Part shown: piece after piece, positions 52,182-61,251 of the stretch
Position numbering within the stretch: the stretch's first letter is position 1
Layout: each line of letters begins with the position of its first letter
Origin: Desulfobacca acetoxidans DSM 11109
GTDB lineage: Bacteria; Desulfobacterota; Desulfobaccia; Desulfobaccales; Desulfobaccaceae
DNA length: 64,000 bases
Assembly: GCF_000195295.1 (NCBI RefSeq)
Contig: NC_015388.1
Location: 620,001-684,000 of the forward strand
Direction of reading: 5' to 3'
The notes under the pieces: generated by a model
Databases searched by the model: none
Seen by the model: only the letters and a program-made list of their open reading frames with translations
Told to the model about the DNA's origin: nothing
Program-made: the position numbers and the translations under genes

Positions 52182-53849
52182 ATGTCAGCCTTGGAACGCA
52201 TTAAAACGGCGAAAGCCAAATACGAGGAGAAAGTCGCCAAGACCTTGCAGAAAATGTCCGAACGCAAGGACCAGTTTGTCAATACTTCGGGCATTCCGGT
52301 GGAGCGGGTGTACACCCCGTTAGACCTGGAGGATTTCGACTATCTGGAAAAATTGGGAATGCCGGGTCAATTTCCCTATACGAGAGCCGTGCAACCCACT
52401 GCTTATCGCGGCCGCTACTGGACCATGCGGCAGTATGCCGGCTTCGGTTCCGCTGAGGAGACTAACCAGCGCTACCATTATCTCTTAAATGCCGGCCAGA
52501 CCGGGCTGTCCGTGGCCTTTGACCTGCCCACTCAGATCGGCTTCGACTCCGACCACGAATTGGCTCGGGGTGAAGTAGGTAAGGTGGGTGTAGCCATCGA
52601 CTCTCTGTGGGATATGGAAAACCTGTTCAAGGGAATCCCCTTAGATAAAGTCAGCACTTCTATGACCATCAACTCACCTGCCGCCATTCTTATGGCCATG
52701 TATCTGGTGTTGGCTGAACAGCAGAACATCGGCTTTGATAAACTGCGGGGTACCATCCAGAACGATATTTTGAAAGAATATTCTTCGCGGGGAACCTATA
52801 TCTTCCCGCCCCGGCCATCGATGAAAATCATTACCGATATCTTTGCCTACTGTTCCAAAGAAGTGCCGCAGTGGAACACCATCAGCATCAGCGGCTATCA
52901 CATCCGGGAAGCCGGAGCCACCGCAGTGCAGGAGGTTGCCTTTACCCTGGCCAACGGGTTTGCCTATGTTGAGGCCGCCGTCAAAGCCGGCCTGGAAGTA
53001 GATGTCTTCGGACCCCGTCTGTCTTTCTTCTTCAATTCTCACCTTGACTTCCTGGAGGAGGTGGCCAAATTCCGGGCGGCCCGCCGCCTCTGGGCCAAGA
53101 CGATGAAAGAGCGCTTCGGTGCCAAAGACCCCCGCACTTTGATGCTGCGGTTCCATACCCAGACTGCCGGCTGTACCCTCACCGCGGTTCAACCCATGAA
53201 CAATATCGTCCGGGTGGCCTTCCAGGCCATGAGCGCCGTCCTGGGCGGGACTCAATCCCTACATACCAACTCCATGGATGAGGCCTTGGCCCTGCCCTCT
53301 GAGCAGGCGGTGCAGGTGGCCCTGCGCACCCAGCAGGTCATTGCCTATGAGACCGGCGTCGCCGATACCGTAGACCCCCTGGCCGGTTCTTATTATATCG
53401 AAAAGCTTACCGACGAGATTGAAGCCCGAGCCCAGGCATATATCGACACCATCGAAAAGATGGGCGGGCCCGTCGCTGCGGTTGAGAAAGGCTATATTCA
53501 GAAGGAAATTCAGGAGAGCGCCTATCGCTATCAGAAAGAGATCGAAGCCAACGACCGTATTATTGTCGGCCTGAACAAATTTCAGGTCCAGGAAGAAAAA
53601 CCCAAAGAGCTCCTGAAGGTTGATCCCAGCGTGCGAGATCAACAGGTTGAACGCCTGCAAAAACTCAAAGGCCAGCGCAATCAACAGCAGGTGCAGGAAA
53701 CCCTTGCCAAAGTCAAAGATGCGGCCCGGACCGGCGCCAATCTGATGCCGCCGATTTTGGAGGCGGTGCGCTCTCTGGCCACCCTCGGGGAAATCTGCGA
53801 CACCCTGCGAGGGGTCTTTGGAGAGTATGAGGCCGCGCCGTTTGTATAA
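52182..53849 (+). CDS. Acyl-CoA mutase catalytic subunit (methylmalonyl-CoA type)
   Basis: 555 residues: the TIM-barrel part of a B12-dependent acyl-CoA mutase, with [49 protein letters not shown] and the C-terminal [11 protein letters not shown]. The cobalamin-binding domain is a separate gene 45 bases downstream, the split form seen in archaea and many Desulfobacterota. Methylmalonyl-CoA is the most likely substrate, and the ETF and oxidoreductase genes suit propionate or acetate metabolism. The PTAY sequence has alanine where a PTMY pattern is common; other substrates such as isobutyryl-CoA are not excluded. Confidence 0.9.
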   Translation: MSALERIKTAKAKYEEKVAKTLQKMSERKDQFVNTSGIPVERVYTPLDLEDFDYLEKLGMPGQFPYTRAVQPTAYRGRYWTMRQYAGFGSAEETNQRYHYLLNAGQTGLSVAFDLPTQIGFDSDHELARGEVGKVGVAIDSLWDMENLFKGIPLDKVSTSMTINSPAAILMAMYLVLAEQQNIGFDKLRGTIQNDILKEYSSRGTYIFPPRPSMKIITDIFAYCSKEVPQWNTISISGYHIREAGATAVQEVAFTLANGFAYVEAAVKAGLEVDVFGPRLSFFFNSHLDFLEEVAKFRAARRLWAKTMKERFGAKDPRTLMLRFHTQTAGCTLTAVQPMNNIVRVAFQAMSAVLGGTQSLHTNSMDEALALPSEQAVQVALRTQQVIAYETGVADTVDPLAGSYYIEKLTDEIEARAQAYIDTIEKMGGPVAAVEKGYIQKEIQESAYRYQKEIEANDRIIVGLNKFQVQEEKPKELLKVDPSVRDQQVERLQKLKGQRNQQQVQETLAKVKDAARTGANLMPPILEAVRSLATLGEICDTLRGVFGEYEAAPFV

Positions 53850-53894
53850 GATCGCCCGTTTATCACCCTAACGCCTTGCGGAAGGAGAATATAT

Positions 53895-54296
53895 ATGCCT
53901 GAAAGAAAAATTCGCGTGTTGGCCGCCAAACCCGGTCTCGATGGCCACGACCGGGGTATCAAGGTCATCTGCGCCGCCCTCAGAGACGCGGGCATGGAAG
54001 TTATCTACACCGGGTTGCGTCAGACCCCGGAACAGATCGTCAGCGCCGCCATCCAGGAAGACGTGGACGTCATCGCGATGAGTTGCCTCTCCGGCGCCCA
54101 TGACTACCTCTTCCCTCGAGTCACTGAACTTTTGAAAGAGAAAAACGTTGAAGATATCCTGGTTCTGGGCGGGGGTATTATCCCGGAAGAAGACGTTCCT
54201 TCTTTGAAAGCGGCGGGTATCGCCGATATCTTCACCCCCGGCGCCACCACGAGCGAGATTATTAATTTCATTAAGGCCAATATCAAGAGAAATTAG
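53895..54296 (+). CDS. B12-binding subunit of the acyl-CoA mutase
   Basis: 133 residues with the cobalamin-binding DxHxxG signature as [11 protein letters not shown] near residue 17, then [11 protein letters not shown] and [11 protein letters not shown]. This is the small subunit that carries adenosylcobalamin and works with the upstream catalytic chain. AAGGAG lies before its ATG. Confidence 0.93.
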   Translation: MPERKIRVLAAKPGLDGHDRGIKVICAALRDAGMEVIYTGLRQTPEQIVSAAIQEDVDVIAMSCLSGAHDYLFPRVTELLKEKNVEDILVLGGGIIPEEDVPSLKAAGIADIFTPGATTSEIINFIKANIKRN

Positions 54297-54317
54297 CCGC
54301 CCTCCTCATGTATGTAA

Positions 54318-54367
54318 AGGGACAGATAGATCTTTTTATCGGAAAGAATGTCTGTCCCTATCTTTTT
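54318..54367 (+). terminator. Terminator between convergent mutase and pyk genes
   Basis: AGGGACAGA pairs with TCTGTCCCT, and ATCTTTTT follows on the plus strand. It overlaps the end of pyk. Confidence 0.6.
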
Positions 54368-55788
54368 GACAGATCAAATAACTCCATGCGGTTGTTAACC
54401 TGCGGGTGTTTGGAAGACGGGCCTTCGGTCAGCAACACGATATCGCCTGGCAGCTCAAACCGCTGTAGGTAGCCACGGATATAATCTTTCCAGTCTTCCG
54501 GGTGATCCGGTTCGTGAATCGGCCAGACTCCATAGGTGAACATCAATCGCTGGCAGGTGGTCTCCAGAGAGCTTAGGGCCATGATCCACACCGACGGCCG
54601 GAATCGGGAGATACTGCGGGCCGTGGCGCCGCTGCGGGTAGGAACAAATACCGCCGCCGGGGTGATCCGCTCCAGGGTTGCCTCTACACTCAGAGCGATG
54701 AGTTCCGAGAGATTAAGGTGTTTTTGAGTGGATATTTCCTTCAGGATGCCTCTAATATGGGACCCTGGCCGATGGGGTTCGATAGCTGCGGCGATCTTGG
54801 CCAGCATGGCCACGGCCTCTACCGGGTATTGTCCCATGGCCGACTCTTCCGAAAGCATGACGGCATCGGCGCCGTCCAGAATAGCATTGGCCACATCAGT
54901 GGCTTCGGCCCGGGTCGGCCGCCGGTTGGATACCATCGACTCCAGCATTTGGGTGGCGGTGATCACCGGTTTACCGGCCAGGTTGGCCTTGCGCATGATT
55001 CGCTTCTGGGTTCCGGCAATCTGCTCAATGGGAATTTCTACCCCCAAATCGCCACGGGCAATCATAATCCCGTCCGCCGCTTTGATGATCCCGTCCAGGT
55101 GGTCGAGGGCGTTGCGGCGTTCGATCTTGGCGATAATAAAAGGCTGCCAACCGATGTCCTGGGCCGCCTCCCGTACTGCCGTGATGTCCTGGGCAGACTC
55201 TACAAAAGACTGGCTCACGGCGTCTACTCCATGCTCCAGGGCGAATTCCAGGCACTGCCGGTCATATTCCGTAAAGGCGCTGATTCCGAGATGAATGCCG
55301 GGGAGATTCAGTCCCTTGCGGGAGCGCAACTCGCCCCCCACCTCTACCCGGCAGTGCACTACATTATTTATTACCTGCTCCACGGCAAGCTGGATCAGGC
55401 CATCGTTTAAAAATATGATATTCCCCGGCTTCACTGCTTGGGGCAGACCGGCAAAACTTACCGAGGCGCCAAACCGGTCCCCCACGATATCTTCGGTGGT
55501 CAGGAAATATGTTTCCCCTGATTTCAACTCTACCGGCTCCGGGTCGATCTGTCCCAGACGGATTTTGGGTCCGGGCAGGTCCGCCATGATGGCCAGACGG
55601 CTATTCGTGAGGTGAGCCGCCCGGCGAGCATTATGGATTAACCGTCTATGATAGTTGAAATCACCATGGGAAAAATTGATCCGGGCCACATTCATTCCCG
55701 CTTTAAGCAACAGTTGAATTCCTTCCAAGGATTCCGAAGCCGGGCCGATAGTGGCTACAATCTTGGTCTTGTGGTTGGGCAACCCCAT
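54358..55788 (-). CDS. pyk: Pyruvate kinase
   Basis: 476 residues from the ATG at 55788 (GGAG upstream). ATP-driven phosphoryl transfer from phosphoenolpyruvate, glycolysis. Motifs: TKIVATIGPAS, RINFSHGD, the ligand signature IIAKIERRNALDH, MIARGDLGVEIP and EATDVANAILDGADAVMLSEE. A longer in-frame start at 55851 lies in a terminator region and is less likely. Confidence 0.95.
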   Translation of the reverse strand: MGLPNHKTKIVATIGPASESLEGIQLLLKAGMNVARINFSHGDFNYHRRLIHNARRAAHLTNSRLAIMADLPGPKIRLGQIDPEPVELKSGETYFLTTEDIVGDRFGASVSFAGLPQAVKPGNIIFLNDGLIQLAVEQVINNVVHCRVEVGGELRSRKGLNLPGIHLGISAFTEYDRQCLEFALEHGVDAVSQSFVESAQDITAVREAAQDIGWQPFIIAKIERRNALDHLDGIIKAADGIMIARGDLGVEIPIEQIAGTQKRIMRKANLAGKPVITATQMLESMVSNRRPTRAEATDVANAILDGADAVMLSEESAMGQYPVEAVAMLAKIAAAIEPHRPGSHIRGILKEISTQKHLNLSELIALSVEATLERITPAAVFVPTRSGATARSISRFRPSVWIMALSSLETTCQRLMFTYGVWPIHEPDHPEDWKDYIRGYLQRFELPGDIVLLTEGPSSKHPQVNNRMELFDLSKR

Positions 55789-55830
55789 AGCAGACTCCGT
55801 CTCATCAAGGCTCCATGTTGATCGTGCATC

Positions 55831-55867
55831 AAAAAGAAAAACCGTACGCACTAAACATACGGTTTTC
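55831..55867 (-). terminator. Terminator upstream of pyk
   Basis: On the minus strand: AAAACCGTA, 11 bases, TACGGTTTT and then TTCTTTTT. It ends transcription from the minus-strand genes before pyk. Confidence 0.65.
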
Positions 55868-55893
55868 AGTACCTATCGATACTACACCAAAAA

Positions 55894-56175
55894 TCAAAAA
55901 ATCCGGCTGCCTTTTTTTTTCGGTGACCAAGCCTTGGTAAGCTCCCGCATCAGGGCAAGGTCAAGGCCATTGATAATGCCTTTATCAAAGGCGATGTGCA
56001 GGGCGACTTCCAGGCGGGCTTGATGGGATAACCCCACGTCAAATTTTTTATAGTAATTTTCAAACATCACTGCGGTCTCCAAGGTGTGGTGAAAGAGACG
56101 ATGACCGGGGCCGGTGTATCGCTTTGCCGCAGCATCCATAAAGATATGGATTTCTTTGAGAGGTTCCAAACCCAA
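55894..56175 (-). CDS. Unknown small protein
   Basis: About 93 residues. The histidine-rich stretch GPGHRLFHHTLETAVMFENY and then ARLEVALHIAFDKG give a compact helical protein that I do not recognise. The first start is TTG at 56175, but the frame is open to 56247 and has no better start codon, so the true 5' end is uncertain. It lies close downstream of the 56229-56546 gene, and both probably share a transcript ending at the 55831 terminator. Confidence 0.5.
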   Translation of the reverse strand: MGLEPLKEIHIFMDAAAKRYTGPGHRLFHHTLETAVMFENYYKKFDVGLSHQARLEVALHIAFDKGIINGLDLALMRELTKAWSPKKKGSRIF

Positions 56176-56228
56176 AAGATATCGGGTGGCCGCCAGGTGC
56201 TCCCTGAGGCCGGACCGGTCTTTTCTGA

Positions 56229-56546
56229 TCAGTCCCTTTTTACTAACTCACCCTCCGCCGAGTCAAAAAGTTCCTGAATTTCTTGTTCTCCATATTTTTC
56301 CTGGAGCATAGAGAACTTGTTGAGAACTCGGGAGTATGTGTCAGCCCAGACCTTCCATTTCTCGTTTATCGTCCTTACTTCGACTCCGGCTTTTTCTTCT
56401 TTTGCCATCTGAATCAGCGAGGTCATCTCTTTCTCCCCGATCAGGTTTGTCGGCTTCAAGTTGATCAGGGCCTGGATGTCCCTCTCCATGATCTCCTTTA
56501 AGGTCTGGCTCCTCAGTATCACGGTGCGCAGCATGTCTTCTTTCAT
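56229..56546 (-). CDS. Unknown helical protein
   Basis: 105 residues from an ATG with GAGG upstream. A long amphipathic helix (MLRTVILRSQTLKEIMERDIQALINL) and a terminal LNKFSMLQEKYGEQEIQELF give a coiled-coil-like protein. No family is recognised. An alternative frame from 56703 (starting MDKSYHYQASKLLPYKW) overlaps it; see findings. Confidence 0.5.
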   Translation of the reverse strand: MKEDMLRTVILRSQTLKEIMERDIQALINLKPTNLIGEKEMTSLIQMAKEEKAGVEVRTINEKWKVWADTYSRVLNKFSMLQEKYGEQEIQELFDSAEGELVKRD

Positions 56547-56703
56547 GTTGGACCTCTTCCTCATTGGACTGGTGAGATTCGGATGCTGATTTCCATGCAT
56601 AGGCAATCAAACAGGGCGGTTCAATTTTCTTGGTCAGATATTTTTTATCCAACCATTTGTATGGGAGTAGTTTGCTCGCCTGATAGTGGTAAGACTTGTC
56701 CAT

Positions 56704-57282
56704 AACCTGGATATTAGCCTATAAACTCGCATAAATCAAGACCCCTAAGTGAGGTCTAGCTCTAAAAAACTACCCCAGTATTTGAATTCCATAAAGCGAA
56801 ACAGATTCGCGGTCCAAAAGAATTGTAGACCAAACCACGCTGTATCTTGAATATTTATCGACAGCGCATCATCTCCAGGTCCGGCTTAGGCATTATCGGC
56901 CGTACCCGAGACATTGGTTTGAGGGTTCTTATTTTTAAGGATAATTATTTTTGCATTCATTTAAATTTTGTTTAAAATAACGGAAAAAATCTCAGCCGAA
57001 CCGGAGCTATGATGTTATAGGTAAATATATTAATAAGTTATAAACTATACACTGGATCTTGCGGATTTTTTGTATTTCCGGTCAATCAGGGACTGATCGA
57101 CAGTGAATTCGGCAGGCATGAAAAGTTGGGGAGAGATCGCCTCTGCCGCTGGTTCTGGACTGGGGAGTCCAGGAACAAAAATTGGGATGTTTCATTTGGC
57201 CAATCAACCCATTCTCGGAGTGCCGCAGGGGCGTTCGAGTCGCTTAATTTTTTGAAGTACTGATGCTGCTGGAGGGTAGGGG
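56704..57282. other. Gene-free stretch
   Basis: About 580 bases without a supported gene. The first part has a small hairpin, AGACC/GGTCT, near 56739, and an AT-rich tract near 56930-56990. A minus-strand frame at 57086-57364 is judged not to be a gene. Confidence 0.4.
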
Positions 57283-57329
57283 TTCGAGTTTCGAGTTTTG
57301 AGAAGGGATGTGATATCCGTATCCATTGG
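57283..57329 (+). repeat. Dispersed repeat B, best-kept copy
   Basis: TTCGAGTTTCGAGTTTTGAG, then AAGGGATGTGATATCCGTAT and CCATTGG. It shows the family's full length: a GAGTTT pair followed by GAGAAGGGAT and ATATCCGTATC. Confidence 0.65.
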
Positions 57330-57419
57330 ACAACACGATGCTTTTTCTCGAAATAATCTTGCAACGCGAAACTCTACGATAATAATCAGGTGTTTCTAAT
57401 CTTAAGGGGGGATGCGCAG

Positions 57420-58322
57420 ATGAGAAAGAGAATTATTTTAGGGTTGCTGATCGCCGCTTTGATGTTGCCGGCGCCGGCGGCAGGCACGGAATTGGGTCTG
57501 ACCTCTTATCCGGACGGTATAGAGAACTTTTTTGCCGGGGCTTTTCCGCCGCCAGGGTTTTATTACCAGAATTACTTGCTGTTCTATAAGGCCGATCAAT
57601 TCCGCGGGGGGCCGCCGAATCCCAAGGCCTTTATCTTCGCTGAGGTTTTGCGGTTTATCTACTCCAGCAAGATTAAAATCCTGGGCGCCAATTGGGGAAC
57701 CCATCTGGTGGTGCCTCTGGTCTATACCGACCTAAACTCGGAGGTCCCGGGTTTCATTATCGCCGATGACCGCCGCTTCGGATTCGCCAACACCGCCTTT
57801 GATCCCATCATCCTGGCCTGGCATTTCGAGGAGTTTCATGTGACCTCGGCCCTCGAAATTCAATTTCCCGGATCCTACAATCGCAATAATCCGGCCAGCC
57901 CGTCACGCAATTATTTCACCTTTGAACCAATTCTCGCCTTTGCCTGGATGCCCAAGTGGGGATTGGGGATAAACGTCAAAATGATGTATGACTTCCCGAC
58001 CCGCAATAATGAGCCTCTGACCATCACCGGCGCTCGGGATCATTATCATTCCGGGCAGGCCTTCCACTTTGACTACTGCGTTGACTACGCCGTCCTTCCC
58101 AACCTCCGCCTGGGGGCGGCCGGCTATTACTACACCCAAACCACCGGGGACACCGCCGATGGGGTGAAAATCGGCTTTCATGGCCGTGAGTTTGCTATCG
58201 GGCCGGCCATCAAATATGACTATGGCCGTTTCAGTTTCTGCGTCATTAATCAATTCGAGATGGCGGCCCTCAACCGTCCCGAAGGCGTCCGCAACTGGGT
58301 CAGAATCTGGTATGCTTTCTGA
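57420..58322 (+). CDS. Outer membrane transporter-like protein (SphA/MetA type)
   Basis: 300 residues from the ATG at 57420, behind GGGGGG at suitable spacing; an earlier codon at 57390 is less likely. A signal peptide (about 1-20, LLIAALMLPAPAAG) precedes a protein of alternating aromatic strands (NYLLFYKADQFR, SALEIQFPGSYN) that fits the Phenol_MetA_deg / SphA outer-membrane family. It ends in a terminal phenylalanine, a beta-barrel signal. Substrate unknown; members are linked to hydrophobic-compound uptake. Confidence 0.75.
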   Translation: MRKRIILGLLIAALMLPAPAAGTELGLTSYPDGIENFFAGAFPPPGFYYQNYLLFYKADQFRGGPPNPKAFIFAEVLRFIYSSKIKILGANWGTHLVVPLVYTDLNSEVPGFIIADDRRFGFANTAFDPIILAWHFEEFHVTSALEIQFPGSYNRNNPASPSRNYFTFEPILAFAWMPKWGLGINVKMMYDFPTRNNEPLTITGARDHYHSGQAFHFDYCVDYAVLPNLRLGAAGYYYTQTTGDTADGVKIGFHGREFAIGPAIKYDYGRFSFCVINQFEMAALNRPEGVRNWVRIWYAF

Positions 58323-58404
58323 GTATCACGGGAAGAAAGCAACTGTCCTGCTTTGACTACCCGCCTGTTAGGGGTGTGGGGGGGTAGCATCTGCCATAAA
58401 ACAA

Positions 58405-58432
58405 AGGCCCTCTGCTCTGTGAGAGAGGGCCT
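58405..58432 (-). terminator. Terminator behind the pst operon
   Basis: AGGCCCTCT (58405-58413) pairs exactly with AGAGGGCCT (58424-58432). On the minus strand TTTGTTTTAT follows. It lies about 200 bases after the pstB stop. Confidence 0.6.
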
Positions 58433-58568
58433 GGCTCGATCCGCTGCTCCCCTTTGTCGATTTATTCCAAACTAATTGGCATCATTCACAAATTACTCAC
58501 AAGCCATAAAAATGGTTTACTGGCGGAGCTGGCTTTCTAACCTGGACAGAGCTTAACTTTTGACCAAC

Positions 58569-58600
58569 AACCGGAAGCCGGAAACTTTATTTTCTGACTA
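58569..58600 (-). repeat. Dispersed repeat C, copy 2
   Basis: On the minus strand GTCAGAAAATAAAGTTTCCG and then GCTTCCGG. It matches 13584-13617. Both copies lie at the end of a minus-strand gene. Confidence 0.5.
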
Positions 58601-58633
58601 ATCCCTTTTCCCTCTTCCCTGATTCAGGCGAGA

Positions 58634-59413
58634 TTAAAACATTTCTGTCAGCAGGTCCTGCCACCGTTCGGGTTGTTGGAATTCGGCGGGTGACAGGGTG
58701 CTCATTAAAGAGCCGTTTTTGAGAACCAGGAGTTGATCGGCGAGACGGCGGGCCTGGTTCAGGCTGTGGGAAACGGCGACTATCTGGCATCGGGTTTTGA
58801 GTTCCAGCAGCAGTTCTTCAATTTTTTGGGCAATCCGAAAATCCAGGTTGGCGGTCGGCTCATCTAACAGCAAGAATTCCGGTTCCAGGGCCAGGGTCCG
58901 GGCCAAGCAGAGGCGCTGCTGCTGTCCCCCGGAGAGGACGGCGGCCGGGGTTCGTAAGCGATTCTTGACCTCGCTCCAGAGGTGAACCTGGCGTAGCGCC
59001 GATTCGACCCGGCCTTCTAGCTCCGATCGCGGGAGATTTAGGATGAGCTTCAGAAGTAAAGAGATATTCTTCTCCACACTGAAGGGCAAAATAGTGGGGT
59101 TCTGAAAGACCATCCCGACCCGCTGGCGCAGTTCGGCCAGATTGATCCCGTCCTGGTAAATATCTTGCCAGCCATCCTGAAAGTGCAGTTTAAGGGTGCC
59201 TGAGCTGGCACAAGCAGGATAATGTTCATTCAAGCGGTTGAAGGTGCGTAAAAGGGTCGTTTTCCCAGAGCCGGAGCGCCCGATGATGACGGTAAGCTGA
59301 CCTGGGTGCAGTTCGAGGTGCACTCCATGTAAAACCCGGCGGCCAACAAAGTCAACTGTGAGGTTTTTCGCTACCGCGGACAGGATAAGATTATTGCTAG
59401 GTTGTGTTGCCAT
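58634..59413 (-). CDS. pstB: Phosphate ABC transporter ATP-binding protein
   Basis: 259 residues. Walker A GRSGSGKTT, signature LSGGQQQRLCLARTLALEP, Walker B LLLDEPTANLD and a terminal AVSHSLNQA. PstB drives high-affinity phosphate uptake. Its start overlaps pstA by 17 bases. The order pstS-C-A-B runs from right to left. No phoU follows here. Confidence 0.9.
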   Translation of the reverse strand: MATQPSNNLILSAVAKNLTVDFVGRRVLHGVHLELHPGQLTVIIGRSGSGKTTLLRTFNRLNEHYPACASSGTLKLHFQDGWQDIYQDGINLAELRQRVGMVFQNPTILPFSVEKNISLLLKLILNLPRSELEGRVESALRQVHLWSEVKNRLRTPAAVLSGGQQQRLCLARTLALEPEFLLLDEPTANLDFRIAQKIEELLLELKTRCQIVAVSHSLNQARRLADQLLVLKNGSLMSTLSPAEFQQPERWQDLLTEMF

Positions 59414-60275
59414 GTCGTGTGATAGTTCTATGCAGCAGATGAGCGCCCAGGAACAGGGCGCTGGTTAAAGCGAGAAGCACCAGAGCCGAGCCGAAGCCTC
59501 TATCAAGATCTGTCTGGGTCCGGTGTTCCGCTGCCAGGTAATAAATATTAAAAGGCAATGCCTCAAATTTGTCCGTCAGATGTCGGGGCAACCCGGCATT
59601 GGCCACTACCCCGGTAAGCAGGATCACCGCGGTATCTTCAGCGGCTCGGCCTACGGACAGAATCACCCCGCTTAAGATCCCGCGACTGGCGGCCGGCAAC
59701 AAGATAGCGCGGATGTTCTGCCAAGGAGTGAGGCCCAGGCCTACACCCGCCAGCTTGAGAGAATCCGGCACCCCTTCCAGACTGGTCTGGGTTGTAAGAA
59801 TAAGATAGGGTAGAATCAGTAAGGTGATACACCCGGCGGCCAGGAGCAGGCCGGTATTGGCGGCGGCCAACAGGGTTTGGCGCAGGAAGAGAATCAGGGC
59901 AAAACCGAACAGGCCCATGATAATTGAAGGGACTCCGGCTAATACTTCTACTCCCAGGCTGATGAGCCGTTTCGGGCGTCCGGCGGCATATTGCGCCAGG
60001 TAGATGCCGCTGCTGATGCCCAAGGGCAGGGCGATGAGAGAGGAGAGGCTGATGAGATAGAAAGTGCCCACGCAGGCCGGCCAGATACCGTCAAAAACTG
60101 GTGTCCCGGCTATGATAGCCGGCCAGAGCGGTGTTTCACCAAAAAAGAGTCTAATATTTAAGATGTGCCCACTCCGGTAGAGGAGGAAACCCACCAGGAG
60201 GATGACTGCGGCCAGGGTTGCCAGCACCGCCAGCCAGGAAAATCCCACGAAGAACCGGGCAAGGTTATTTTTCAT
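59397..60275 (-). CDS. pstA: Phosphate ABC transporter permease PstA
   Basis: 292 residues with six membrane segments and the permease EAA-like region (LKLAGVGLGLTPWQNIRAILLPAA). The ATG at 60275 overlaps the pstC stop; two earlier in-frame starts at 60290 and 60326 lie inside pstC. It forms the channel with PstC. Confidence 0.88.
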   Translation of the reverse strand: MKNNLARFFVGFSWLAVLATLAAVILLVGFLLYRSGHILNIRLFFGETPLWPAIIAGTPVFDGIWPACVGTFYLISLSSLIALPLGISSGIYLAQYAAGRPKRLISLGVEVLAGVPSIIMGLFGFALILFLRQTLLAAANTGLLLAAGCITLLILPYLILTTQTSLEGVPDSLKLAGVGLGLTPWQNIRAILLPAASRGILSGVILSVGRAAEDTAVILLTGVVANAGLPRHLTDKFEALPFNIYYLAAEHRTQTDLDRGFGSALVLLALTSALFLGAHLLHRTITRHGNTT

Positions 60276-61224
60276 GGGAGTCCGGTTCATGGGAGAGGGA
60301 TTGGGATTTAAGCCAGCGTAAAGCAAGATTTATGGCTACGGTGAGGGAGAAGATGATCAACCCGCTGGCAAAGATGGAATAATAGGCCATGCTCTGGCTG
60401 TCGGTGGCTATCACCAGGGCGATATGCGCCGTCAGGGTGCGGATCGCATCCAAAGGCGAATGCGGCACCTGCGGGGCGTTCCCGGACAGCATCAAGGCGA
60501 TCAGGGTGTCTCCGAGAGCCCGGCCAAACCCCAAAATTCCGGCAGCCAACATTCCCCGAAAACTTAAAGGGAGGATTACCCAGAGCAGTTCCTGCACGCG
60601 GGTGAGCCCCAAGGAGGCGGTGGCCAGACGCACATTGGCGTCTACCTGGGATAGTTGGCTGTGCATCAGTAAGACTATGGTGGGCAAGATCAACAGACTG
60701 AGAATAAGCCCGGCGGCCAGCCAGGAATATCCGGAGGTCCCGCTAAAACTTTCCCGCAGTAACGGGATCAACAGAAAAACGGCCACGAATCCGTAAACCA
60801 CGGTGGGAATGCTGGTCATAAATTGAACAACCGAGAAGACCAGGCGACCAATGGGCTGATGACTTTTGAGATAGACAAAACCACTTAAGCCCAGACCCAG
60901 GGGGAAGGCCAGTGCCAGGGCCGAGAACGAAAGACAGACAGAGCCGACCACCATCGGCAGGATGCCGAATTGCCCCTGAAAAGGCCGCCATTGCCAGGAA
61001 AGAATGTGAGGCAATTGTCCTCCCCCGAAAAGCGGTGCAGAAAAATATACCAAAAAACAGAAGATGACCAAAACTGACAGCGAGGCAATGGTGGCGGCGA
61101 TGGCCAAAAGGTTCTTGATCCAGAGCTCCCGGCGGAGGGCGCGGGCTAATGGCGGTGCCATCTGGTGGTCCAAGCCATGTTTGATGCCGGAAGTTGTTCC
61201 GCCCGCCTTTTTTCTCCGAACCAT
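60265..61224 (-). CDS. pstC: Phosphate ABC transporter permease PstC
   Basis: About 319 residues with six membrane segments and an EAA-like loop (LATASLGLTRVQELLWVILPLS). The periplasmic loop after the first segment is typical of PstC. It starts at ATG 61224, or GTG 61233. It is separated from pstS by 27 bases. Confidence 0.88.
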   Translation of the reverse strand: MVRRKKAGGTTSGIKHGLDHQMAPPLARALRRELWIKNLLAIAATIASLSVLVIFCFLVYFSAPLFGGGQLPHILSWQWRPFQGQFGILPMVVGSVCLSFSALALAFPLGLGLSGFVYLKSHQPIGRLVFSVVQFMTSIPTVVYGFVAVFLLIPLLRESFSGTSGYSWLAAGLILSLLILPTIVLLMHSQLSQVDANVRLATASLGLTRVQELLWVILPLSFRGMLAAGILGFGRALGDTLIALMLSGNAPQVPHSPLDAIRTLTAHIALVIATDSQSMAYYSIFASGLIIFSLTVAINLALRWLKSQSLSHEPDSHEK

Positions 61225-61251
61225 AAATGTCACAATATCTTTAACCTTTAG

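Noticed and set aside
57086-57364. 92-residue minus-strand frame
   Set aside because: It has no ribosome site, runs into repeat B and reads like translated repeat sequence.
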